From NCBI GenBank assembly GCA_900018345.1, contig FCNA01000108.1:1-64000 (forward strand): 64,000 nt of DNA, written 5' to 3'. Source of the stretch: Clostridiales bacterium CHKCI006 (GTDB lineage Bacteria; Bacillota_I; Bacilli_A; Erysipelotrichales; Coprobacillaceae). Made by a program: the position numbers and the translations under genes. Positions 38,519 to 46,721 of this stretch are shown in pieces (the first letter of the stretch is position 1; each line of letters begins with the position of its first letter). The notes beneath the pieces were generated by a model, which did no database searches, had not been told where the DNA came from, and worked only from the letters and a program-made list of their open reading frames with translations.

Positions 38519-38592
38519 CGTCCACGGCAGGATTCGAACCTGCGACCGCACGCTTAGAAGGCGTGTGCTCTATCCAGCTGAGCTACGTAGAC
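38519..38592 (-). tRNA. tRNA-Arg(UCU), copy 1
   Basis: Identical in all 74 bases to the neighbouring copy, separated from it by a 45-base spacer. It is first in the transcript, behind a promoter at 38621-38648. Confidence 0.97.
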
Positions 38593-38620
38593 ATCTTTCC
38601 TGCTTCTCAAGTCGCATAAT

Positions 38621-38648
38621 ATTATACCATAACAGACTCAAAAAGCAA
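38621..38648 (-). promoter_or_regulatory. SigA-type promoter of the tRNA-Arg pair
   Basis: TTGCTT (complement of 38643-38648) and TATAAT (complement of 38621-38626) are 16 bases apart on the minus strand, about 30 bases ahead of the first tRNA. Confidence 0.7.
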
Positions 38649-38655
38649 GAACTAT

Positions 38656-39144
38656 TTAATCAATTTTAATTTCTTTTCCATCTTTGATGGATTTAAAAGT
38701 GACTTGAAGCGTTTCAGGCGTCAACTCCAGCACACAATAGCAGGCTGGGCTGCCTCCGCGCGGCAAACGTGTCGAGCCCGGATTGATGATATGGATCCCG
38801 TCAATGACCTCATGACAGGGAATGTGCGTATGACCGCATAAAACGATCTTCGCTGCATATTCTTCCGCCAGAGACAGAAAATAAGCTTCCCTGCCATAAT
38901 ATCCGGCGCGATGTCCATGCGTCACCACAATGCGATGGCCCTCAAGATTGAGTGTGATCTCATTTTTGAGATTCGGATTAAACCAGTCATTATTCCCCCT
39001 GACCGCATAAAAACGATCCAGGATCGGACCATAGGCTTCGCTATCTCCGCAATGAATAAACACATCTGCGTTCTTTTCGTAAGCCAGGACCTGTTCGATC
39101 TGTTCATCATCCCCATGATTATCTGACATAACTGCAACTTTCAT
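38656..39144 (-). CDS. YfcE-family metallophosphoesterase (YsnB-like)
   Basis: 162 residues with all binuclear metal motifs of small calcineurin-like phosphodiesterases: MSDNHGDD, FIHCGDSEA, VRGNNDWF, VVTHGHRAGYY, VLCGHTHIP and NPGSTRLPRGG. It should hydrolyse phosphodiesters in the cytosol; the physiological substrate is unknown. In B. subtilis ysnB ends the racE-ysmB-gerM-rph-ysnA-ysnB stretch; rph and ysnA (rdgB) are missing here. Confidence 0.93.
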   Translation of the reverse strand: MKVAVMSDNHGDDEQIEQVLAYEKNADVFIHCGDSEAYGPILDRFYAVRGNNDWFNPNLKNEITLNLEGHRIVVTHGHRAGYYGREAYFLSLAEEYAAKIVLCGHTHIPCHEVIDGIHIINPGSTRLPRGGSPACYCVLELTPETLQVTFKSIKDGKEIKID

Positions 39145-39199
39145 TTGCTCCCCCTCCTTCTATGTAATCTTATTTTAATGAGTTTTGACGCTAAAAACA

Positions 39200-39228
39200 A
39201 TAAAAAGCCTTCTAAATTAGAAAGCTTT
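39200..39228 (-). terminator. Terminator after gerM
   Basis: The stem AAGCTTTCTAA/TTAGAAGGCTT (with a G-U pair) is followed by a T-run on the minus strand. Confidence 0.8.
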
Positions 39229-40191
39229 CTACATGCGGATGGTATTATAAACGATTTCTGAAACTTTACTGGCCTCTCCGGACCCCAGATCCTCTCCCTG
39301 AACCTGCAAACTGATCTCTTCTACACCCTCCAGATGGCTGAAGGACAGCAGCAGCAGGTCATAGATATCCTGATTAATGGTACTTTCATCTAAGAGAACC
39401 GCACTGTTCAAGTTTACCAGCAAGTGCCCATCTTCCAGGCTGGAGCCTTCCAGCACGACCACATCCTCCAGGCATGAAGCCGTCGTCAGTGTCGAGGTTA
39501 CGCTGACTTCATCAAGAACCTCGTTTAACGTATAAGCAATATCATCGGAGATCTCCAAACGTTTAGAAACAGGGACATATAATTCCTCATTCCCGATCTG
39601 TTTAGCATAATAGACGACCACCGATGTCGTATGGTGCAGATCTCGTGTTGAAGATTCGAAGTTATTGATCCCCAGTTCACGCGTCAATGGCTGCGTCAGG
39701 TCAATTTCTCCTTGGGGGAGCTTTGAGAGCGGGTCGCCGGCCATGGAAAATGTCAAACTGTTGACGCCTTCAAACTGACCGTAGACAAAGACCAGTCCCT
39801 CTAAAAAGCGCAGCTCTTGTTCTCTAGTCACCTGCTCGAGTGCTGAGGAAAAATCCAAATTGAGGTTCCCGTTTTCATCCAGCATCGTGCTTACCAGTTC
39901 CAACTCATCAGGCACGAATGAATGGAGATATTCGGATAGTGACCCCGGGCTCTTCATCAGGCTGAACACCTGTTTGAGATCATCCGAATTCGCTGCATCG
40001 ACCGCAATCTGATAGGTAATCGGAATCAGCATCCTGTCCGCGTCCTCATAAACGATCTGATGATAATTACCGTCACTTTCCACACTGACTGTTTTATCAA
40101 CCTGTGAGGTATTGCGGCCAAAAAGATAGCCACCAAGTGTAATCAGACACAATAAGCAAAACAAGCCATTTTTGATCCATTGTTTTTTCAT
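39229..40191 (-). CDS. gerM: GerM-like membrane protein with two GerMN domains
   Basis: 320 residues: an N-terminal membrane helix (NGLFCLLCLITLGGYLFG) and two GerMN (sporulation/spore germination) domains, roughly 55-170 and 195-310, the second with VYYAKQIGNEELYVPVSKRL and LLVNLNSAVLLDE. In B. subtilis GerM is needed for sporulation and germination and helps the SpoIIIAH-SpoIIQ channel stay in place. It lies next to murI (racE), as in B. subtilis. GGAGG stands ahead of the start. Confidence 0.9.
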   Translation of the reverse strand: MKKQWIKNGLFCLLCLITLGGYLFGRNTSQVDKTVSVESDGNYHQIVYEDADRMLIPITYQIAVDAANSDDLKQVFSLMKSPGSLSEYLHSFVPDELELVSTMLDENGNLNLDFSSALEQVTREQELRFLEGLVFVYGQFEGVNSLTFSMAGDPLSKLPQGEIDLTQPLTRELGINNFESSTRDLHHTTSVVVYYAKQIGNEELYVPVSKRLEISDDIAYTLNEVLDEVSVTSTLTTASCLEDVVVLEGSSLEDGHLLVNLNSAVLLDESTINQDIYDLLLLSFSHLEGVEEISLQVQGEDLGSGEASKVSEIVYNTIRM

Positions 40192-40214
40192 AGCCTACCT
40201 CCTTATTGCATCTT

Positions 40215-40248
40215 ATGTCAAAAGGGATGGCTTTAGACCATCCCTTTC
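40215..40248 (-). terminator. Terminator after murI
   Basis: The stem AAAGGGATGG/CCATCCCTTT (40221-40230, 40238-40247) is strong, but the following T-run on the minus strand is short (TTTTGA). Confidence 0.65.
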
Positions 40249-40250
40249 AC

Positions 40251-41030
40251 TCACTTAGTCAATGGCGGTAAGTAGCGTACATCGTAACCGCGATAATCAA
40301 AGAAAGAACGCGATGAGAGTACAAAACTCTCTAAAGCACCGGTCGTATAGATCTTGGACCGTGCCGTCTTCTTTGATGCAATCCGATTGGCTTGAAGACA
40401 ATATTGATAAACCGCATGCGCCACGGCTTCACTGCTGGAGATCAGCTGTGCGCCCGGATAAAGATGCCCGATCATGTCCTGAATGATTGGATAATGCGTA
40501 CAACCTAGCACGATCTGGTCAAACTGACCCTGCAGCGGCTCCAAAAGTGTCTTCAAATACGCCTCGATCATTGCCTGTGGGGCTGCCTGTTCAATCAAAG
40601 GAACAAGTTTAGGACACGCCAATCCATAGCTGGATGCCCCTATTTTCTGCTGGTAAACACCGCTGGCGATGGTAGCTGCCGTAGCCATCACCAGAACTCT
40701 CTCTTTTTGCGTCTGGCTGACTTTTTCGACCGTTGCATCGATGACCCCAATGATGGTCATCTTGTCAAAGCGCAAACGCAGTTCCTCCAGGACCAGACTG
40801 CTTGTCGTATTACAAGCCATCACCACTAGATCAGTGCCCTGCGTCTGAAAATAAGACAGAATATCTGTCGTATATGCCAGCAGCTCCTGGCGGCTCTTAT
40901 CTCCATAAGGAGAATGGCAGTTATCGCCAATATAAATATATGTTTCATTTGGCATCAAATCAGCTAATTCTTTTAAAACGGTCAGTCCGCCGACACCCGA
41001 ATCAAAGACACCGATTGGACTATTGTTCAT
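40251..41030 (-). CDS. murI: Glutamate racemase
   Basis: 259 residues with the two catalytic cysteines in VMACNTTSS and VLGCTHYP, and the N-terminal IGVFDSGVGGLTVLKEL. It supplies D-glutamate for peptidoglycan, which MurD (encoded at the window's right edge) adds to the precursor. It overlaps the M15-like gene by 11 bases. Confidence 0.97.
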   Translation of the reverse strand: MNNSPIGVFDSGVGGLTVLKELADLMPNETYIYIGDNCHSPYGDKSRQELLAYTTDILSYFQTQGTDLVVMACNTTSSLVLEELRLRFDKMTIIGVIDATVEKVSQTQKERVLVMATAATIASGVYQQKIGASSYGLACPKLVPLIEQAAPQAMIEAYLKTLLEPLQGQFDQIVLGCTHYPIIQDMIGHLYPGAQLISSSEAVAHAVYQYCLQANRIASKKTARSKIYTTGALESFVLSSRSFFDYRGYDVRYLPPLTK

Positions 41031-42252
41031 TTGTTTGTTCTCCTTCCGTTGGCGTAGTTTCTGCTTCCGACTGATCGACAGGCGGATTGAGATACTCCTC
41101 TAAGGTCCAGTTTTCAGCATACATCTGGGCTGCAATTTCTTTTCCCACATAGCGGTAGGTTGTTGCTGAATAAGCATGTCCTGTGACTTCTTCCTTTCCT
41201 TCCGGATAGCGCAGAACAAAACCATACAGATGGGCATTTAACTGTAACCATTGGCTTAATTCGGAATCTGCAAAAGTACTCTCATCCTGACCATACTCCT
41301 GTACATCGATCAACAGTCCCAACTGATATTCACTGCTGCCGCCCCGATTGGTCGTCAGCCCTTTGGCATATTCATTTTCAATGGACTGTGAAGAACGATA
41401 GGCCTGTGTCAGCAAGAGACGATGCTCCGGCAGGCTCGCCAGTGCAGCCTGAACCATTTCTTTATAGTCATGGTAGGCATCCTGACGCATATACGTCAGA
41501 AAATCCAGACGATCAACATCGCTGGCAAGTTCCAGATTGGCCGGAACATAAGTTGAGATCGTATGGGCATCATCCACGATCGTCGTCAAACTATCCGGAT
41601 TTTCCAATAAAGAGATCTCGGCATTATCCACCTTCGCTTTTAAGTAAGCATCGATATCTTCGACCTGATAATGGTAATCGACCCAACGGGCCAGCTGATC
41701 AAGCTTGCTGCGTTCTGTGCCATATTCATCCAAAACATTCAGATGATCAATGATACTTTGAATCGTAGCGAACTGCTGATCATCAATCTTCCCCTGAACT
41801 GACAGGATCAGCTCATAATATTCCAGATTCTCCAGTTTAAAATCAGCGTTATTGAGATAATCGTCGACAAAATCATCATCCAGAAGCCGCGTGATCATCG
41901 TATCCGGACTCGCGTTATCCCGTGTTAGTTTCTCGACCAGGGTATTGGTATGACTGATGACATCCGCTGTATTGTCATACAATCCCTCTGCCTCGATCTG
42001 TTCATAGTATTCCAGATAATGAAGATGGAAATCATCATAAGTTAAAAAGCGTAAAAAGCGATCCATCGGAAAAGAATTTTCAACCAGATAATTCTGTTCT
42101 TCCTCTGTGAGATACTCCTTGATCAATTCTCGGTTTTCGTTGTCAATGCCATTGATGCGGTAAAAACGGTCATACTTAAAATTTAATATCGTAAAGCTGA
42201 TGGCAAAGACAAAGATTACGATCAGGATCATTGCCACTTTCTTCTTCTGCAT
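41020..42252 (-). CDS. Membrane-anchored M15B (VanY-like) pseudopeptidase
   Basis: From the ATG at 42252 (GAGGTG upstream) there are 410 residues: an N-terminal membrane helix (KVAMILIVIFVFAISFTIL), a long helical external region (about 30-270), and a C-terminal domain clearly of the D,D-carboxypeptidase VanY type (LLTQAYRSSQSIENEYAKGL, SSEYQLGLLIDV, YGFVLRYPEGKEEVTG, YRYVG). The metal site is lost. The zinc His of SEHQxG is Tyr309; Asp316 remains; the EPWH that holds the catalytic Glu and second His reads SATT (362-365). A Ser/Thr/Glu-rich tail follows. It sits between gerE and murI, so it is probably a non-catalytic wall-binding or regulatory protein. Confidence 0.8.
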   Translation of the reverse strand: MQKKKVAMILIVIFVFAISFTILNFKYDRFYRINGIDNENRELIKEYLTEEEQNYLVENSFPMDRFLRFLTYDDFHLHYLEYYEQIEAEGLYDNTADVISHTNTLVEKLTRDNASPDTMITRLLDDDFVDDYLNNADFKLENLEYYELILSVQGKIDDQQFATIQSIIDHLNVLDEYGTERSKLDQLARWVDYHYQVEDIDAYLKAKVDNAEISLLENPDSLTTIVDDAHTISTYVPANLELASDVDRLDFLTYMRQDAYHDYKEMVQAALASLPEHRLLLTQAYRSSQSIENEYAKGLTTNRGGSSEYQLGLLIDVQEYGQDESTFADSELSQWLQLNAHLYGFVLRYPEGKEEVTGHAYSATTYRYVGKEIAAQMYAENWTLEEYLNPPVDQSEAETTPTEGEQTNEQ

Positions 42253-42312
42253 CTTTTTCACCTCATTTTTTCCTATTATATACCAATTCCCTGCTTTTGC
42301 CTACTCAAAACC

Positions 42313-42338
42313 TAAAAAAGGATTGGCTAACCAATCCT
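42313..42338 (-). terminator. Terminator after gerE
   Basis: The stem AGGATTGG/CCAATCCT (42319-42338 with a short loop) is followed by a T-run on the minus strand. Confidence 0.85.
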
Positions 42339-42345
42339 ATTTCGA

Positions 42346-42549
42346 TCAGAGCTTCAGCTCATTGAGGCGAATCAGTTCCAGCACAGCCTGGATACGACTG
42401 GCTGCGCCCAGTTTTCCCATCACATTCGAAATGTGATTACGGACCGTTTTCTCACTGATGCCCAGTTCACCGGCAATTATCTGCGTTGTTTTATTATCGA
42501 CAAGTCGAGTAAAAATTTCACGCTCGCGCCGGGTCAATATGGAGTGCAC
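42346..42549 (-). CDS. gerE: GerE, LuxR-type late sporulation regulator
   Basis: 67 residues from a GTG start at 42549 (AGGGGGG seven bases upstream). The whole protein is one LuxR-type helix-turn-helix: LTRREREIFTRLVDNKTTQI, then AGELGISEKTVRNHISNVMG and KLGAASRIQAVLELIRLNEL. It matches B. subtilis GerE almost end to end (that protein is 74 residues), with no receiver domain. GerE is the last regulator of the mother-cell cascade and tunes coat genes. The neighbourhood (uvrC upstream, murI and gerM downstream) is the same as in B. subtilis. Confidence 0.95.
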   Translation of the reverse strand: MHSILTRREREIFTRLVDNKTTQIIAGELGISEKTVRNHISNVMGKLGAASRIQAVLELIRLNELKL

Positions 42550-42597
42550 TGGTCATCCCCCCTATCAATGTATCATATGCCGTTTCCGGCTCGTCGG

Positions 42598-44367
42598 TTA
42601 GCTTTCTTTTAATTTTTGATAGAGGTGATGGGCTACGGTCTGCGGCAGCACTTCGCTTAATTCTTCCTCGCTGGCCTCTTTCATGCGCTTCACGCTGCCA
42701 AAGCGTTTTAGAAGCAGTTTCTTGCGCTTAGGACCTACGCCTTCTACATCATCCAGAATCGAATCCAGCAAAGATTTCGAACGCACCTGACGATGGAAGG
42801 TAATCGCATAGCGATGGACTTCATCCTGCATTCTTGTCAGCAGATAGAAAAGCGGCGTGCGACGATCGATCTCGACGACCTCCCCATCCATATCCAGCAA
42901 GACTGCGGTCTGATGGCGATCGTCCTTGGCCAGACCGCATACGTAAATATTGATATGCAGCATTTCAATGATCTCACGTGCCGCCTTGATCTGCCCCTTT
43001 CCGCCATCGACGATAATGAGATCCGGCTTACGCAGACCATCTGTCATGACACGCAAATAGCGTCGATAGATGATCTCGCGCATGCTGCCATAATCATCCG
43101 GTCCTTCGACCGTCTTGATCTTATATTTGCGATAATCGCTGCGTGATGGTTTGCCATCCACAAAAACAACCATCCCAGCTACCGCATAGCTCCCTTGTAT
43201 ATTGGAGTTATCAAACAGTTCAATCACATGAGGAGTTGGTCGATGCAAAAGACGTCCTAACTGCTCAACGGCCTCAATGGTATTGCGGCGATCCGTCTCC
43301 TGCAAAGCAAATTTCTTTTCCAGCATTTCCTTCGCATTTTCGATCGCCATCTTGACCAGATCCGCCTTATTCCCTTTTTCAGGATGGACCACCTTACATT
43401 CCAGCACACTTTCCAATAGTTCGACATCGACACCAGCAGGCACCAGCAGCTCTTTAGGATACGTATTGGCCCGATAAAAGTCAACGACAAAACGAATGAC
43501 CTCATCTGCTTCTTCATCATATAAGGGCATCAGGTTAAAGTCCCGGGATAACAGCTTACCCTGACGCATGAAGAAGATCTGAATACTGAGATACCCTTTA
43601 TCGACATAAAACCCTAAAATATCCCGGTCGACCTGATCGGCAAACTGCACATGCTGCTTACTGGTAACATGCTCGATATAACGGATCATATCCCGATATT
43701 CCTTCGCCTGTTCAAAGTTTAAGGCTTCACTGGCTTCAGCCATCTTATGATGAAGGTCATCAATCACTTCTTTGACATCCCCTTTGATAAAGCGAGTGAT
43801 CTCTCGGGTGATCTGCTGATAGGTCTCTTCAGAAACCTCATTGACGCATGGCGCCAGACACTGATTCAGCGACGCATAGAGACAGGGCTTCTTAGGGATA
43901 TGATTGCATTTTCTTAAAGGATAGAGCCGATTGAGCAGCTTGAAGGTTTCGCGCGCTGCTGTCGCATCCGGAAAAGGACCAAAATGACGACATTTCTTAT
44001 CCTTGGCATCCCGGACAATACGTAAACGCGGATGTCTTTCTCTGGTTAACTGAATATAGGGATAATAGCTGTTATCCATAAACATGATATTATAACGCGG
44101 ACTGTAATCCTTGATCAGATTAATTTCCAGCAACAACGCTTCTTTTTCGGACTGTGTCACAATATAATCAAAATCAACGATTTCTGATACCAGCTTGGTC
44201 GTCTTATAATTATGAACCCCATTAAAATAAGAAGACACACGATTCTTTAGTTTTTTTGCCTTACCGACATAGATCACTGTCCCCTCCGCATTTTTCATCA
44301 GATAACAGCCTGGCTGTAAAGGCAGAAGGGATAATTTATGTTTGATATACGCTAGATCCTGGGCCAT
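42598..44367 (-). CDS. uvrC: UvrABC endonuclease subunit UvrC
   Basis: 589 residues: an N-terminal GIY-YIG nuclease (PGCYLMKNAEGTVIYVGKAK), a Cys-rich stretch (RKCNHIPKKPCLYASLNQCL, APC), the UVR motif (DLHHKMAEASEALNFEQAKE), an RNase H-like second nuclease (IELFDNSNIQGSYAVAGMVV, then DLIIVDGGKGQ) and a C-terminal double helix-hairpin-helix (VEGVGPKRKKLLLKRFGSVK). It makes both cuts in nucleotide excision repair. It lies 16 bases after mutS2. Confidence 0.98.
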   Translation of the reverse strand: MAQDLAYIKHKLSLLPLQPGCYLMKNAEGTVIYVGKAKKLKNRVSSYFNGVHNYKTTKLVSEIVDFDYIVTQSEKEALLLEINLIKDYSPRYNIMFMDNSYYPYIQLTRERHPRLRIVRDAKDKKCRHFGPFPDATAARETFKLLNRLYPLRKCNHIPKKPCLYASLNQCLAPCVNEVSEETYQQITREITRFIKGDVKEVIDDLHHKMAEASEALNFEQAKEYRDMIRYIEHVTSKQHVQFADQVDRDILGFYVDKGYLSIQIFFMRQGKLLSRDFNLMPLYDEEADEVIRFVVDFYRANTYPKELLVPAGVDVELLESVLECKVVHPEKGNKADLVKMAIENAKEMLEKKFALQETDRRNTIEAVEQLGRLLHRPTPHVIELFDNSNIQGSYAVAGMVVFVDGKPSRSDYRKYKIKTVEGPDDYGSMREIIYRRYLRVMTDGLRKPDLIIVDGGKGQIKAAREIIEMLHINIYVCGLAKDDRHQTAVLLDMDGEVVEIDRRTPLFYLLTRMQDEVHRYAITFHRQVRSKSLLDSILDDVEGVGPKRKKLLLKRFGSVKRMKEASEEELSEVLPQTVAHHLYQKLKES

Positions 44368-44383
44368 TCACATCCCTCCTCGA

Positions 44384-46699
44384 CTAATGAAAATAAGCTA
44401 CCGTGGCGCCCAGTCCACCTTCCTGCGGTCCACCGCTGCGGAAGCTTGCGACATGCTTATTTTTCTTTAACAGAGCACTCACCCCATTCTTTAGGGCTCC
44501 CGTTCCCATACCATGAATGATGCGGACACTCGGATACCCCAGCATCAAAGCATCATCTAAAAATTTATCGACCACGCGCATCGCTTCTTCATAGCGCATC
44601 CCGATCACATTGATCTCATAGCTGCCGGTCTTCTTGACCTGATTCTGGCCACGTGTGCGCACCGGCGCTTTCTTGACTTTGGCACGGACAAAACGGACAT
44701 CCTCTTTCTTCAGCTTCATCTTGATGCCGCCCAGGCTAACGATCAGCTGATCCTTTTTGACCTCCAGCACCTCACCTTCGCGATTCATACTTAAGATACG
44801 CACGGTATCGCCTGGCTTATAAACATGATCATCGGCAGGAAGATGCTTAGGATCAACTTCTTCTTTTTTTAGACTGGCCAGTGCCTGTCTAGTCTCATTG
44901 ATCTCATGCATCTTGATTTCGGCCCCCTTGGCTTTAAAATCCGCAACCAGCATATCGACGGTTTGACGCGCCTCATCGACCAGGGCATTGGCCTTCTTTT
45001 GCGCTTCTTGCAGATAACGTTCCTGTCGTTTAGAAAGATTTTCCTGCTGCCAAGCCAGGGCTTCTTTGGCTTTAGCCAGCTCTGCCAGTTCAGCCTGATA
45101 ATGTTCTTCTTTTTCTCTGGCAAGCTGCAGCTCTACTTCCAGTTTCTCCAACAGCGCTTCCTGATCGCTCTGATTTTCCTGTTTGATGATCCTGGCACGA
45201 TTGACGATCTTGTCCAACAGTCCCAAACGACGGCTGATTTCCAGTGCATAGGATTTACCGGATTCGCCTAAGACCAATCGATAGGTCGGTTGAAATAATT
45301 TTTCGTCAAAAGCGACACTGGCCACCAGAATATCCGGAGAGCGCTTGGCAAAATTTTTCAGACCGGCATAATGGGTCGTCGCAATCACATAACAGTGGTA
45401 ATCCTGCAAATATTCCAAGATCGCCTGAGCGATGCTCTCCCCTTCCCGCGGATCGGTCCCGCTGCCGACCTCATCCATCAATACTAAAGAATGCGAAGTC
45501 ACATTTTCGGTGATCGAAACGATCCGTGACATATGACTTGAAAAAGTCGAGAGGGATTGTTCGATCGACTGCTCATCTCCGAGATCGACAAAGATCTCAT
45601 CAAAGAAAGGAATGATGGCCCTCTCACAAGGAACTGCCATCCCTGAAAGCGCCATTGCCGCCAGCAGCCCCACTGTCTTCAGGGTTACTGTCTTTCCGCC
45701 GGTATTGCTTCCTGTGACAAGCAGCATATGAATCGGGTTGGCCAGATCGATCGTATTGGCCACGACCGTTTTAGGATCAAGCAATGGATGACGCGCCTTC
45801 TTTAACAGAAAACGATCAAAAACCTGACTGATTTCAGGAATCACAGCCTCCATTTCTTTGGCATAAATGCCTTTGGCAAAACGAAAATCCAATTCACCTA
45901 AAAGGTCCTGGTTGGCGCGTAACTGAACGCTTTCCTGTTTAACAGCTCCGGACAATTCCAGCAGAATGCGCTCCATTTCTTCATATTCCTGGGCATGCAG
46001 GCTCTGCAGCTGATTATTGAGCTGAACAATAGCTTCCGGCTCAATATACAGCGTCTGATGTGAACTGGATTGCGCATGCACGATACCACGAACCTGATGC
46101 TGATAACCGCTTTTCACCGGAATGACGAATCGATCATTGCGGCGTGTCACTAAATTTTCTGATAAATAATCTTTCATGCTGACCAAATACTGTGACATGC
46201 GGGTCTGGATCGATGCTTCTGTCGAACGGATCTGGCGACGCAGCTTGGCGAGTTTACTGGAAGCCCCATCCAGGATCTCACCATTAGGCGCAATACAGCG
46301 TTCAATTTGAGCACGTAAATTTTTAAGCACGACGATGCGATCGACCGCATCCCTGAAATAAGGGACCTCGATCTTCGCCTCAGCCCCATAACTCTTGACA
46401 TGCTGGGCGCAGTCCACCTGTCCTACCACATCTAAAAGTTCGTCCGGGCTCAAACGGCCATCCATCTCACTTTTGGCCAGTGCATGACTCAGATCATGCA
46501 GCCCACCCAATAAGAGCGGCCCATAGGCATAACATAATCGTACGATTTCTTCGGTTTGTTTTAATTCATCGACTAAAGCATCGTAAGACGTGAAAAAAGC
46601 CATACGTTCAATATGGTCTTTTCCCAGCGAACAAGACGTCAAATGCTTTAACTGTTCAATGACTTTATTTAACTCTAAGGTTTCATTGACTTGTTTCAT
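44384..46699 (-). CDS. mutS2: MutS2 ATPase with divergent Smr domain
   Basis: 771 residues. MutS core ATPase with Walker A LLVTGSNTGGKTVTLKT (329-337), DEIFVDLGDEQSIEQSLSTF and LVLMDEVGSGTDPREG; a long coiled coil (about 515-600), a KOW-like segment and a C-terminal Smr domain (about 692-771) with HGMGTG (729-734). The Smr motif usually reading LDLRG is INVIG (696-700), so the Asp is Asn697 and the Arg is Ile699. MutS2 limits recombination or clears collided ribosomes in Bacillota, not mismatch repair. It follows cvpA and precedes uvrC. Confidence 0.95.
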   Translation of the reverse strand: MKQVNETLELNKVIEQLKHLTSCSLGKDHIERMAFFTSYDALVDELKQTEEIVRLCYAYGPLLLGGLHDLSHALAKSEMDGRLSPDELLDVVGQVDCAQHVKSYGAEAKIEVPYFRDAVDRIVVLKNLRAQIERCIAPNGEILDGASSKLAKLRRQIRSTEASIQTRMSQYLVSMKDYLSENLVTRRNDRFVIPVKSGYQHQVRGIVHAQSSSHQTLYIEPEAIVQLNNQLQSLHAQEYEEMERILLELSGAVKQESVQLRANQDLLGELDFRFAKGIYAKEMEAVIPEISQVFDRFLLKKARHPLLDPKTVVANTIDLANPIHMLLVTGSNTGGKTVTLKTVGLLAAMALSGMAVPCERAIIPFFDEIFVDLGDEQSIEQSLSTFSSHMSRIVSITENVTSHSLVLMDEVGSGTDPREGESIAQAILEYLQDYHCYVIATTHYAGLKNFAKRSPDILVASVAFDEKLFQPTYRLVLGESGKSYALEISRRLGLLDKIVNRARIIKQENQSDQEALLEKLEVELQLAREKEEHYQAELAELAKAKEALAWQQENLSKRQERYLQEAQKKANALVDEARQTVDMLVADFKAKGAEIKMHEINETRQALASLKKEEVDPKHLPADDHVYKPGDTVRILSMNREGEVLEVKKDQLIVSLGGIKMKLKKEDVRFVRAKVKKAPVRTRGQNQVKKTGSYEINVIGMRYEEAMRVVDKFLDDALMLGYPSVRIIHGMGTGALKNGVSALLKKNKHVASFRSGGPQEGGLGATVAYFH

Positions 46700-46721
46700 G
46701 TTGATACACCTGTTCCTTATA

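Noticed and set aside
38475-38669. Plus-strand reading frame over the second tRNA-Arg
   Set aside because: Most of it is the complement of a tRNA gene; the amino-acid pattern (CDRTLRRRVLYPAELRR) is the usual artefact of tRNA complements.
45898-46089. Various frames opposite or within mutS2, uvrC, comEC, dnaJ and ruvB
   Set aside because: These are shadows: they lie wholly inside well-supported genes, have no ribosome-binding site and resemble no family.
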